Shown here: one piece after another, positions 1 through 11,265 of the stretch
Numbering within the stretch: position 1 is the stretch's first letter
How the letters are laid out: each line of letters begins with the position of its first letter
Assembly (NCBI GenBank): GCA_022113835.1
Contig: JAILWY010000027.1
Location: forward strand, 7,256,501-7,320,500
Source of the DNA: Atopsyche davidsoni
Lineage: Eukaryota; Arthropoda; Insecta; Trichoptera; Hydrobiosidae
DNA length: 64,000 bases
Direction of reading: 5' to 3'
Program-made: the position numbers and the translations under genes
The notes under the pieces: generated by a model
Seen by the model: the letters and a program-made list of their open reading frames with translations, nothing else
Database searches by the model: none
Told to the model about the DNA's origin: nothing

Positions 1-2095
1 TATTTAACATGTTATAATTGTATTTTTAATACATTTTGCAATTTCTATATATTAATTTAAATGTCGTTTAGTATGTACTACTTATTGGTAAACTAAAATA
101 GTACGCCCACTTTAATAACGGCTAGTATGAAAGAGCAGATATAATATAATGGTGAGCCAATCTGTGAGATTTTTTTGACCAAGAAAATTACTGTATGAAA
201 TTAGTTGTAATAAATCTTATGAGAATTTATTAGACTTCCTAACATTAATTATTTTTATGAAAATAGTATTTGAATTTAGTAGAGAAGATAATGGCTCTAA
301 ACAAGCAAAGAATATTGCGGTGGTTATTTTATAATTTGCTTAGATAAGTTCAAGTCGTACATTTTTTCGTAATTCTTATGAATTAAAACATTGATAATTA
401 TACTGAAAAAAAAAACGAGATATTCAAATATTTTAAATCTTAAGTATTTACAAATAAATTATTTATTGACTTGCTAAAAAAGTAAAAAACACTAAGCTTG
501 CCGGCCTTATTTTTTATACTATTGTTCTGCAATGCACTTTTGCATTAGAAAGTTTTATGATCTTAAAAATTCGGAACAATAACGAGGTTCGAGAAATATC
601 GCATTTAACAAAAGGACAAAAGCTTTCTTTTAAAAAAGCTTTCAAAACATTTCACGACTTACCTTTTATAAAAATAGTTATAGAATTGTTCTTTAAACAA
701 CAAAATCTTGACTACCGTTGGAAATAAAACGAATATTTTTTTATTGTTCACAAAATTGTTTTGTTTAATTTTATTAGAGCGACCTGTAAATTATTTTTAA
801 GGTGGTAAATTTCACTTTACTGTCTAAATCCTTAGTATATTTTTGAACAATGATTGTTTAACAACTGAAAATTAAACAATAAAAACTGAGCGAATGGTGC
901 ATAAAAAATATATGTTATAGCTCGTTTAAGGCATTTACATTTTTAAACACAGCCAGTGTAAACAGGTGTGTTTCGTTCGAAGTCTGCAATCTTGGGGGTG
1001 GGAGTACAGAGGGTTGTTATCTACAAATTTCAGGCGCTCCTCGCTCGGTGTACAGAGAGGGTGGTTTGTACTGGCAAAACTACAGGGATGAAAAACTATT
1101 AATATCATAACGCATTATTGTTCATCTAATAAATGACCCTTAAATCACACTTCTACTAAATCTAATGTCATAAAAAACTATTTATTAGAAATATTTTGAT
1201 TAAAATAAATTAAATGAATTATTAACGTTACGTTTTGGTTAAAAAAGTACGATAAAAAAATAAAATCTCAATAAATTAAAAAAAAAATTTAAATTTTATA
1301 TGTGACAAAAACCTTACACGATTAAATAGTAAGAATTTGATGTAATAATTAAGAATTGAACAATAAATTATAAACATAAAATAAGCAATGCCTAAAATCT
1401 ATTTTCTAGAACCAATATCACATATTGTATATTTCAATGAAATTTTCACTGAATTGCAATATAACCTGTTTTATAATCATGTAAGCGTTTGCAAAAGGCA
1501 GCGTTATAATATTTTCAGATTCGCCTCCCCTGTCCGCGCGCATAAGTAATAACACAAACACATCGCACGCCCACCCTTGAATGTATAAATTGCTTTTCTG
1601 CAGGGGGAGGGTTTTTTCTACCCACCAAGAAGGAACGCGATCAGACAATGGCGATATTTTTATGGGACATAATGGAGGATCTTAGAATAATGTGAGAATA
1701 ATGCGTATGTCTCAATTCTCGAATTAAACGCATATCTTTTCTGGGAAGAATTTTTATGCCCACATATTGCAAAACCTCTTTACATATTTGATCAATAATA
1801 ATATTTTATAAATATTTACTATAAATTAGCTATGCAACAATATTAAAATATTTTATACACGATATTTGTGTTAGATCCAATTACGTATTTTATTAAAGTT
1901 ATTGTTAATGATTATCGTATTTATAACGTTGTTTAAAATACGTTTATACCTCTTACTACATACATAAATTCCCACAAAATTAGATAAATTGGTAGAAAGC
2001 TTCGAAAATTAATTTAAATAAATCAAATGAAATTTTTTCATGCTTCCAAAAACTACACAAATCACGCAGGATCCGGAGATAAATTTCCAATAGAA
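1..2095. other. AT-rich spacer with two small GC patches
   Basis: No gene or repeat structure is seen in most of this stretch, and the only open frame (1418-1648, minus) is short and unlike any known protein. Two small patches stand out. Around 960-1075 there is a G-rich patch with GGGGGTGGG at 994-1002, a Sp/KLF-type site. Around 1520-1640 there is a second patch with a purine/pyrimidine-rich stretch. Both could be regulatory, but nothing in them is decisive. Confidence 0.5.
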
Positions 2096-2430
2096 GCTTT
2101 AATAACAACCAAAGCTCAATTAATCAAAAACGCTTTGACCCACATTCGGAGGTCTTTCAGAGGCCAAGATGTCCACCATTTTGGATGCATGTAACACGCC
2201 CTAAACTTTACAAGGGGTACCGCTAGCTTCTCGGGAACATAATCACGATTTATGTTCAGCCGTCCCAAGTACCGGCCGGCCCTCGGAGGAGGCGACTCGA
2301 ACATGCCTTGATACGAAATTAAGTGGTCCCCGTTCAATTTATAAGTAATTATCGAGAGTACATACGTAAAGATACAATGTAATACACACTCTTGATACAG
2401 AGAATCCTCGAATACATCGTGATTCAAGTG
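2096..2430. promoter_or_regulatory. GC-rich island, possible regulatory element
   Basis: The patch is richer in GC than its flanks, with a self-complementary CCGGCCGG core near 2275 and a CCACCATTTTGG stretch near 2172. A 103-codon open frame on the minus strand (2116-2427) spans it, but its translation resembles no family I know. A stop-poor GC island gives such frames by chance. Regulatory function is inferred only from composition. Confidence 0.25.
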
Positions 2431-2980
2431 AAATGTTTTTTCTTATTATTTGGTTGGAGCTTCAATGCAATTACTATACATACAAACTCCGTTTTACTGT
2501 GACAAAAAATACTGTATATTTTATTCATTAAATTGAATTCGTTTGTAAAAATGATTAAAAATAATTCATTCAAATATCATAGATATAATTTAATTTATTA
2601 TTTTATCAATATTTATATTTTCATGATTTTTGACTATAATATGGGATACTGCATAAAAATTCCCTATTTTTTTATATTAATTAAATTGGCGTCTTTGAAA
2701 ATTTTATAAATTCCACATTTATTGCAACTGAAGTACTACTCGTAAGAAGTATTATTTGTAAATAATGCCATTTAAATACATATTCAACGAGTTAAAATAT
2801 TTAGGTATATAATGTTTATATACTAAATTATACTGGTTAGTTGTTTTCAAATAGTTTTTTTTACTCCCGCATATGAAAAATATACAACGTGCTGTTTTTT
2901 TCACAAGTTCTTAACCAAAGGCAAAATCAATACGCTATTTTTCCATGACTCACAATAACGACCTAATTACCGGCATAATT
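2431..2980. other. AT-rich spacer, nothing seen
   Basis: The stretch is uniformly A/T-rich with homopolymer runs. No open frame, repeat pair or hairpin of note was found. Confidence 0.5.
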
Positions 2981-2984
2981 GCAT

Positions 2985-3200
2985 TTAAAATCCTTTTATC
3001 CACCGACCGAGTCCCCGAATGACACTTCGGGGCTGACGGCGGATCCAAGGAAGGCCGTTAATAATTTGGGCCACGTAGCCGGATCGTCCGTTAGCCTCTC
3101 CCGATATATATTACAACGTGAACGCCACTCTGCTCACCTACGTGTCTACGTTTGTTTGTGGTGGATATTAACGTAGCAGCAATAAATCTTCAACTTCAAC
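2985..3200 (+). mobile_element. Possible retroelement or LTR-like relic
   Basis: This GC-rich insert carries, in order, a perfect 7-bp hairpin (CCCCGAA at 3013-3019 pairing with TTCGGGG at 3026-3032, 6-nt loop), a TATATA box at 3105-3110, an AATAAA signal at 3181-3186 and a short TTCAAC direct repeat at about 3189-3200. TATA followed some 75 nt later by AATAAA is the usual spacing within an LTR, and a short repeat after AATAAA is also seen at the 3' ends of some LINEs. A 65-codon frame (2979-3176) overlaps it but is not recognisable. I could not define the element's ends, a target duplication or a primer-binding site. It could instead be a small regulatory or transcribed island. Confidence 0.3.
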
Positions 3201-4528
3201 TAATTTACCAGCTTGCTTGGTACCGTACACTTTGGCCTTTCGGTGGGGTTTGAAACTTGGGGTGTGCGGGGGGAATAAAGGTAATATCGGGACGGGTACC
3301 GGTCTGGCTTACCCTGAGAATATTTTTTTTATGCAACATTTTATTAAAAATTGTGGCAATTTTCTAAGATGCAACGAACTGTGAATTCTAGGCAGTTTTA
3401 TGTCTTTGTTATCGCACAACTATTACTAATTTTTAATACAATACCTTTATAAATCAATAACAAACTTAATATATAAGTTTTGACAGTATAATAAAAGGAA
3501 GAATACTTTAATTTTTACAGCACTCTAAGAAACACGATAAAAAAAATTCACATTTCAAACGAATATTTTTATATTAATAGTACAATTTTTTTTTTTTATA
3601 AAAGACTTTTTAAGGAAACAATCAAACCAGTGTTCAACCTACTTTTATCAAACGATATATTGCCAAGTCTCCAAGCCACTAAATAATTAAAGTTTCTAAA
3701 CATTGCTAATGCTTAGTTAACGAATTGTTCATATTTTACAATTTTGTATTTATTTTTTACTCTTTTAAAATATTTTATACAAATGTTGTTTATCGGGTGA
3801 TTAGGTTTGTTATTGACAACTGGCATATAAGTAATCTTTAGGGTAGCCAAAACCTTTGCAAAAATTGCATGTTTTGCGTGTACTTTATTCCAGGTCACCC
3901 GAGATACTTCTGATCGGTTGTGTGATAAAGAGTATTGAGTCATTATAGGTAATCACTCAATCTGCCGCGCCAGGGCGCCCACGTCCCGGAGTAAACAACC
4001 AGCCGGGCCTCCTCCGCGCCCACTCGCCTCCTCGTGGTCTTCAGGACCCTTCTACTGAGATCATACTCGGATCAAACTACCGGAATAATTAAAACATACC
4101 TTATCTAGACAATCAATCAACAAATAAAATAATTAATAAATAACTGGTAATGGTTATTTAACATTTAATAAATACGCGTTCCTAACCCAGCCTTTAATTG
4201 GAAATTCGCTAAAAATTTATTGTTGATGTAACTTACAATACCATAGGTTGGACAGGTCAAAATGAGAGAGTCTTGCTCATAACGCTTGTAAAAAATGAGA
4301 AATCCTGACGCATAAAGTATCCGATTTGGTCATATTTTCAGAAATACCTAATAAAACTTATTGCCACTGATTTTATAGATTTTTTTAATATGGTATTGGA
4401 AAGAGATATTTAACGTGGATTTAATGTTGATATGCGTACGGCAATGTTTCAGCTCTCAGCCAACCGGTGAAGTCAGAATTAAAACTGAGCGCTTCTACCA
4501 TACACACTGTGCCTATAAATATTTTTTT
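3201..4528. other. AT-rich spacer with GC patch at about 3958-4080
   Basis: Mostly featureless. A G-rich tail continues to about 3310 next to the LTR-like relic. A compact GC patch at 3958-4080 contains runs of GCC and CGG and no useful open frame. The rest is A/T-rich, with no repeat or hairpin noted. Confidence 0.4.
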
Positions 4529-4635
4529 CACTATGGCGTAGTATTGGCGGCGTTCCGAGCTACGGAGGTTTTTTTTTTAACGTAGCAATGCCTCTACGAA
4601 CTGCCAGTCGTAGAGCTATAAATCCTACGCCAGTG
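4529..4635. mobile_element. Short foldback, MITE-like
   Basis: Imperfect terminal inverted repeats bound a 107-bp unit: CACTATGGCGTAGTATT on the left and, read in reverse complement, CACTGGCGTAGGATT on the right. Inside, near the right end, is a perfect 8-bp stem (CTCTACGA at 4592-4599 with TCGTAGAG at 4608-4615, 8-nt loop). The structure fits a tiny non-autonomous DNA transposon or a decayed foldback. No target-site duplication was identified and no second copy was seen in the window. Confidence 0.35.
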
Positions 4636-6289
4636 GGTGTGATTCACAAAGCACAGTACATTTCCGCGATAGCGTGCTCTACTTCGAGCACCTAACTATA
4701 CGATTCTCGTATACAAAATTCTTACAATTTTCTATTCAACGTTCTCTTTATAGTTGCACGCTTAAAATATCGTGTTTTGTAATAAATAGGATATTTAAAT
4801 AATTACCAGTCTATAATTAGAAGACGTAATTTACAAATAAACCGTGTTTTTTGATGGTCTTTTATAAGGACTAATATATTATTTAGATTTTTTTTCTAAT
4901 AACTTAACTAAAAAAAAACCATTCAGTTATGATTAGTGTTTGATAAAGTCAGCTGCTTAATAGAACCCAGGCACTAAAAGTATTTAAAATAACACCGTAT
5001 GTTTTGAAATATTTTACTCAATTAATAAACAGTACATTTTTTTAGTATTTCTAAGAAATTAGTTGATCACGCTTAAAAAAGCACAAAAATATGTTTAAAA
5101 GTGTAAAAACATAACAATAACATTTATTGATCAAAATTTAACAAAAGGGGTGAAAAGGTACACAACGAATTCGAGAAATAAAGGTGGCTGGAGGTTCTTC
5201 TGGGTTCATCGAAGTGGAATTTCATTTTGTCTCCGCATTCTTCTCACAGGGAGGTTGTTTAGGGGTGGGTTTTATATTATGTCCTAGGGGTGGGACGAAT
5301 GCATCTCCATGATACAAAACAGCGAGTACAGTTCACGACTATTTACTGCATTTTAAATTAGTGAACCAAGGGTGCATGCTTTTCTTTCCGAGTAATTGAT
5401 CTTAGTTGGATAATAAATTTTCTAAACGGGTTGATTAAGAAATACTTTTTGAAATACACAAAACATTTTTACTGCACTTTTTTATACTAATTAAAATAAA
5501 ATATAGCTTTAATTAGTCCTTGTTTTGGCAACGACTTACCAAACTTGTTCAATAAATTATTCGCTTTGAGGGACCATAGCATCACACACAATCTTGAAAT
5601 CACACCCTAACGACAGGGTATTTCTGGGACTCGTGATATGCTTGATGTTTCCGGACCTTTATCAAATATTGTATTAATGTTCTCACAAATAACTTAGGGA
5701 GAAAATGATCTTAACTTTACAATTTAAGTACGGGTGCAGTTGTGCTCGGTTCCATATTGAAATTCCTACATATTTTCAAAGGTTTTTAGTAAAAATATAT
5801 TATAGTATAATATATATCTAAGAGCATAAATAAACTTTAATATTAAAATAAAGCCATCGTTTTTTTTTCTGTCGGATATTTCATGTGTTCTTTGTTACAT
5901 TCTTGGTCTGATAGCTTTATTTAATTAAAATATAGCTTATTCTTTTTTTTCGTGGTGTATTGTTGAACAAATAAACTATCAGGAGCTTTTATAATTACGA
6001 TAAACTGAAAATTTGAAGATGCAAAGAACAGGATCACCAATATCCAATATGTTATTCTATCATATTCATGATTAATTTAACCTTTTTTTAAATGTACATT
6101 GGTTGTCAAAATATATCTTTCAAACTAGCGATTCAAGCCAACACAATCCCGCTGACTAATTTAATTAAAAAATTAATGTATTGATGTCATTTACAATTTA
6201 AGCATTATAATATTATAATTGTGTTTCTTGGGGCCGTTTTAAATGTATTTATGGCGGTGTATAATTCGTGAAATTTAAATAAATATTTA
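4636..6289. other. AT-rich spacer with a paired G-rich motif at about 5.27 kb
   Basis: The notable signal is two identical copies of TAGGGGTGGG at 5260-5269 and 5285-5294, on the same strand and 25 bp apart. These are CACCC-box/KLF-type sites in a modestly GC-rich patch (about 5195-5330). The rest is AT-rich with no gene or repeat. Confidence 0.35.
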
Positions 6290-6490
6290 TTCAGCCAGGG
6301 GCGCATAACCTTCCCCTTTCTCGTCGGTCTCCTCAAGTCGCCTTTTTTGTCTGCAGTCGTACGGCGGCGCTCTCCGCATAACGCCGAGATAAGTTTTTGC
6401 CCCTGCATATACAGACGGCGCTATAGACCACTCCGGGTCTATACGCGGAGAGAGCGCACCACGACGGGGAAGTTGGGGTTTGATTGCCTT
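6290..6490. repeat. Foldback-rich GC island
   Basis: Two nested inverted repeats are visible. The outer pair is CGCTCTCCGC (6368-6377) with GCGGAGAGAGCG (6445-6456), paired imperfectly over about 90 bp. The inner, independent hairpin is perfect: TATAGACC at 6422-6429 with GGTCTATA at 6436-6443 and a 6-nt loop. Two overlapping minus-strand frames here are by-products of the GC content. It may be a decayed foldback transposon or a structured regulatory element. Confidence 0.35.
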
Positions 6491-7285
6491 TTATTGCCGA
6501 AATGATAAAAACTATCAAGTAATAAAACAGAAAGGTGAGCCATCAACAAACCAACTTGGGCAATAGTAACCATTCCGTTCTTTCAGTTATTTCCAAATAA
6601 ATAATTTTTCTTTCAGCAATAAACTCAAGCACGCGATTAATACAAAAAAATCATATTTGTTAACCTACTAAATATTAGCCAGTTTATAAAAGAGCTAATC
6701 AACAATAACTAGCAAGCATTCAAAATAAGCATTGTGTTTGTCAGTGTAGTTGTTTTGACAAGTCATATGATATATTTGACAATTTGCTTATCATTGATCA
6801 TTCTTACAAAAACCGGGCACAAAATCTTACACAATTTGAAATTTTCGAGAAAATATTTGACAATCTAAAATATATCTAAATTAACTATATTTATTGTGGC
6901 TTCTAAGAAGTACTTTATAGCATGAAATTAAAAGTAGTAACTAACTTCGTAATTATTAAATTGTTTAAATTATTATAAATTCATTGCACGTTTGCTCAAA
7001 AATAAAAATTGCTTAGCATTTCTTAGCATGAATAGTAAATTAAATGTTTTACAATATATTTTCAAAAAAGAGTTAATTTCTGAATGACGTGCTTTTTTGG
7101 GGATCAAAATAGATATTTTTGAACGGCTTGAAATATAATTTCTGAATATTTTAGAGTATAATTATATTTCAATTTACTGAAACGCCAACGCGTTCATTTC
7201 ACAAAGTTCCAAGCGGCTAGAAAAGCAGCATCCACAAAACGTTTACGTGTGGGAATATAAAACACCCCGTAACGTATAGCGAATT
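6491..7285. other. AT-rich spacer, nothing seen
   Basis: Low-complexity A/T-rich sequence with no open frame, repeat pair or notable motif. Confidence 0.5.
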
Positions 7286-7415
7286 AAAATGGCGGAGAGA
7301 TAAGCCAAGATGGATCGCATCTTACCGCCTGAAAAAGACAAGTGAGGCTGATACCCCCCTCTCCCCTCCGCTCCTCGGCGCCCGCTACCCTCTCCCGGGA
7401 GACGCCGGGGGAGTC
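7286..7415. promoter_or_regulatory. Candidate regulatory element with YY1/Pho sites
   Basis: AAAATGGCGG at about 7287-7295 and CCAAGATGG at about 7305-7313 match the YY1/Pho core (ATGG, or GCCAT on the other strand). They sit inside a nested hairpin: GGCGG (7291-7295) with CCGCC (7325-7329), and AAGATG with CATCTT. Next come a C-rich run at about 7354-7390, which would give several G-tracts on the minus strand, and a perfect 12-bp palindrome TCTCCCGGGAGA at 7391-7402. In Drosophila, Pho sites in GC-rich patches mark Polycomb response elements or promoters. Function here is inferred. Confidence 0.35.
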
Positions 7416-7661
7416 TTCTTATTCAAGACGAAGACGATGGGATAGTTTTTTTTGTTCAATTTTTTTTAAGTTTGGCCAAATGTCTGCTTTCTTATTTTAG
7501 TTACAGAGATAACACAACACTATAATATTTGAGATTTATATTAAATTAAAATGTATACTTTACACGCTCACGTTTACTTGCTTATTAATATTGAATATTT
7601 AGGTTTAAATACGTATATATATTGTTTTATTTAAATAATATTATTAATATGATTACACATC

Positions 7662-7928
7662 ACGGGTATATTATATTATTACTAATATGATTAGGCACAT
7701 TAGTTCATATATAGAAGATGATTTAAAGAAACTCTCAGAAAAATATCATCGTGATTTGTGTAGGATTTGAACCCACATCCCCTGGTTTACATGACCGGTG
7801 TACTAACCCTTGTACTAACGAATCACTTCCGTTTATCGAGAATTTTTAACAATCATACTCTACATATGAACCAATGTGCCCAGGCCAACCAATATCTAAT
7901 CATATTAGTAATAATATAATAAACCCGT
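7662..7928. mobile_element. TIR element (267 bp) with embedded tRNA-like segment
   Basis: The ends are inverted copies beginning ACGGGT(A/T)TATTATATT and continuing through ATTACTAATATGATTAG. Homology resumes further inward (GCACATT(A/G)GTTCATAT) after about 16 extra bases in the right arm. The left arm is about 7662-7727 and the right arm about 7857-7928. The centre holds a tRNA-like sequence, described separately. There is no coding capacity, so this is a non-autonomous element. No target-site duplication could be assigned because the flanks are simple AT sequence. Confidence 0.65.
7751..7826 (-). pseudogene. tRNA-Thr(UGU)-like pseudogene
   Basis: Read on the minus strand, this 76-nt segment folds as a near-cloverleaf. 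The acceptor strands GTGATT and AATCAC pair, the D stem is GTAC/GTAC, the anticodon arm is CCGGT-CATGTAA-ACCAG with UGU at the anticodon position, and the T arm is GTGGG-TTCAAAT-CCTAC. The anticodon-to-T-arm region closely resembles eukaryotic tRNA-Thr(UGU). Faults include a mismatch in the anticodon stem, extra bases between the acceptor and D stems and before the 3' acceptor strand, and a mismatched seventh acceptor pair, so a functional tRNA is unlikely. It lies wholly inside a TIR element, so it was probably captured or is a tRNA-derived SINE head. Alternative reading: a SINE inserted into the MITE. Confidence 0.6.
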
Positions 7929-8234
7929 AATGGGTAATAAATACGCATCCGATTGACGTTAATATATGTTATTTAAATATCTTATAATAAGTGTGTTAGA
8001 GATAATATTTTATTGTAATATAAAATAAAAATCATTGCTGCACATGCTCTGTTCTATCGAAGTTTTTTGGTAAAAATATATGTCCAGAAATTATGTGTGA
8101 TTTCATATAAAAATGTGAAATAACTCACAGTTTTTAAGTGAAAATAATTTATTACATATTTAAATGTTCAAGGGGAATATCGTATTACAATATATACCTA
8201 ATAAAAACCCAATTCGTTAAATAATTTAAACTAG
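7929..8234. other. AT-rich spacer, nothing seen
   Basis: A/T-rich sequence between the TIR element and the next GC island. No gene or repeat was noted. Confidence 0.5.
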
Positions 8235-8400
8235 GCGCTGCCCGACCGGCGTACGCCCTTAGCGGGAGAGCGCACTACGCATGCCCGTAGTGGAGTTACG
8301 ACCATCGGCCTCGGCCATACGTCACAGGGGTGGCGGAGGGGTGGAGCGGGAGCCGCCCGCCCCTGCCCACCCCACCCCGATCTGGGACTTAACAATGTTG
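8235..8400. promoter_or_regulatory. GC island with a strong G-quadruplex motif
   Basis: Five C-tracts at 8356-8358, 8360-8363, 8366-8368, 8370-8373 and 8375-8378 are separated by only 1-2 nt. The minus strand therefore reads as five G-tracts with very short loops, a canonical G-quadruplex motif. Three G-tracts on the plus strand just upstream (8327-8330, 8338-8341, 8348-8350) partly mirror them and could compete as a duplex hairpin. Such motifs are frequent at promoters and replication origins, but no transcript signal is visible beside this one. Confidence 0.45.
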
Positions 8401-11125
8401 CTTTGTTTTTATACGCGAGTGTGTCTGTGAGGGAGGTTGAGAAATGAGATGATATCTTGATTTATTGCAGCCGGGTATTTATGTTATAGATATATCGCGC
8501 TCTTGGATGAATAGTGCCGCTACTCCGAGATATATACCGAAAAAGATCTTAGATAGTGAATACGTCTATGGGAGAGCGAAATTGAAAAACTTTAAAAATA
8601 GAAAAAATATTATATTGAATACGAACTGTTTGAAATAATTATAACTATTCTAAAAGATAACTTTATTTTGCAATATTAGTTTGCATTTAATAAAATATGA
8701 ATATTTATTAAACGCATTTCAAAACAACGAGAATAAGTGGGTTTCTATATTACTATATTTATTTACTTATTTTGGTATCATGAACATTATTAGGTGACAA
8801 TTTTCGTATACGCATATATTTAAAAAAATAATTTTCAGCCTCTAAATTTCTTTATAATGGCATCCAGAACATATTCAGCGCTCGCACATCATTCGAGGCT
8901 GTTTTCAGCGCGAGGGGCGTCTCTGAGCCTTCCTCCATCCGAGCCGGGCTAATATAAGGGACCCCGTCCCAGCCACCCTCTTCCATCCCCCTACAGTTAC
9001 AGATGCGATGAATGTCTTTGGTGTTTTCGCAAATGGCATTTTAAACTTGCAATTTTCCAGGGTGCAATTATAAGGGATGCTTTCCTGAAATATGATTATT
9101 CCTTTTTGGTTGTAATGATCTTTTAGCAATGAATTAATGATTGTTTTAAAAACTTTTTTAAACAGAAAGATAATAGCGTATTTTTTCTCTTCATGTTATG
9201 GATTCTTATTATTTGTTCATAAAAAGATTTTAAATAAGTAATAATATTTAATAATTTCAAAATATAAAGTCTAAAAATATATATTTAAGATTTATTTGTT
9301 AAAATATCGAAGATCTCTTAAAAAATAATATATTTTGGTAAAAAGTCAGAGAATAAAACGTTAAAACCATTATTTTTTTAAGATACGTAAGTGAAACAAC
9401 ATCCAGCATACGGCATATGAAGTAATTAATTTTCACTTTATTTGGTCTCAAAATCGAGTAAGGAAGAATAATCGTCAGTTTTTACAATTTTTTTAGTTGA
9501 TAAGTTTATTTACTGTTTAATATATTACTTTCAAAGACAATGCAAACTGTTATTTTTGCGTCGAAATCGATATTTGATATGGTTGAGTAAGTTGTTTTTT
9601 GCAAATGGAGTTGAGTTTTTCATTTTTTATCTAATTGAAATTAGCAACCCATGTTTTAAAATGAAATCAAAGGAAAAAAATTTTTTTTTTGCGAATATGA
9701 ATATTTTATTAAAAAATTGTATTTTAATAACCGTGATGTCACTTATGCAAGAAAATAATATTAATGGGCACTTAAACTATTCAAACAAATTATATTAAGT
9801 GTAATTTATATATTTGACAGTATAAGCGAGCAAAAAATACAGGCAAGTTTCGCAATATTTTCGGTGCGTAATTACAATCATCCCCACGCTTAGGAAGTTA
9901 GGCTTTATCTCCACTTCTTCTGCCGTTCTGAAAAACTCCCCCGCCCTGCCAGCCAATTCCCAAGACAGACATAATTCGGAATTGGATCCATTCATCCCCA
10001 GTCTCTACCCCAAAGGTTTTTGTTGAGGAAAAAACCTGCGGGCCCCGCAAGAGGAGACAAGGTTTCCACTAGACTTCTTATTGTGAGGGATGGTTTGTCT
10101 GCTCCACCCCGCGACATCCCTTTTAATATGTACGAATATTTTTTATTACTCCTGTGACAATGCCACCTACCTAATTTATCGGCAGCTAGACAAAAAAATA
10201 CATATCTGCAAGTACAACTTTGAACTTTGCCTAAAATTATCATTCAACAAATTAAATTTTAAAAAAAACGTATTAAGTCGTTTAATGTAAATGATCATAA
10301 TTATATTTCGTCTGCTGAATATAATTAATCTCTTATTTAACTTTGTTTTCAGTCGATTGTGATATATTTTAATTATAATATTCAAAATACTACATCCATA
10401 AGAATCTCGTATAAAGATACTAAAAATTTTAAAATGCTTTGATACTACAAAAGTACTGAAACCAAACGCGTAGATAGGTATTGAAACTGCATGTATTCGT
10501 TTTTATATTTTTAAGATACAAGAAATTCGTAAAGTCTTGGTAAAACGTCTTAAGTTACTGCTGTTATTTTCGTTATATATTTTATATTTATTTCTCATGC
10601 GAATTCGCAACGCGTGGAGAATAGGGGTGATTTAGATAAGGTGTTGTATTATTTATTTGGGGATGCAAGACGAATCCTATAATGCCAGTCAGATGATAAA
10701 TATTCAGAACAAATGTGGGAGGTGCGTGTTTTGAAATGCTTATATTTTTAGTTGATTCATTGTAAACCGGTGAGAATAATAGCCATGGGGAATGTAATTT
10801 TATTGCGTTGTTTTAACAACGCAAGAGATTTAAAGCACAAAACATTATACTTCCTTACCTATTTCTATATGAAGTTTGTGAAAAATATACATAAGATTTC
10901 AATAATGGATAATTGTGTTAAATTCATTTAAATTAAGCTAAAATTATACATGCTAAATATGTTTATAATTTTAATTTAATTAAAAGAATACTGTGAAAAT
11001 ATTTAAACATACCTTGCAGTATATATTTTGTTGTTTCAAATGTAAGATTTTTAAATTATATTTCTTCATCATATCCAAGCTATTTGCGCAGTTATCTGCA
11101 AAAAACTTTATATTTACAATTCCTC
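8401..11125. other. AT-rich spacer with GC patches at 8.9 and 9.9-10.1 kb
   Basis: Two patches rise above the AT background: about 8870-9010, GC-rich with a minus-strand 74-codon frame of no recognisable product, and about 9870-10120, with overlapping short frames on both strands. Neither shows splice, promoter or repeat structure that I could support. The remainder is A/T-rich with long A and T runs. Confidence 0.4.
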
Positions 11126-11265
11126 TTTAATCGTCCAATTAGGGGAGGCATTCTCCCGACTCCCGGGCTTTGTCGGTATTCATCACAGTGTCAGGTGGAT
11201 GTCCATCAGACATGTCCACTTATTAGTGCAATCTACCATCGGAGACTCCTCGACCTGAATGTGAG
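11126..11265. promoter_or_regulatory. Small GC patch with a homeodomain-type site
   Basis: CCAATTAGG at 11135-11143 contains the TAATTG homeodomain core, followed by the C/G-rich CTCCCGACTCCCGGG. The patch is about 130 bp in otherwise AT-rich DNA. The 62-codon plus-strand frame over it is not recognisable. A regulatory role is only inferred from composition and motif. Confidence 0.25.
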
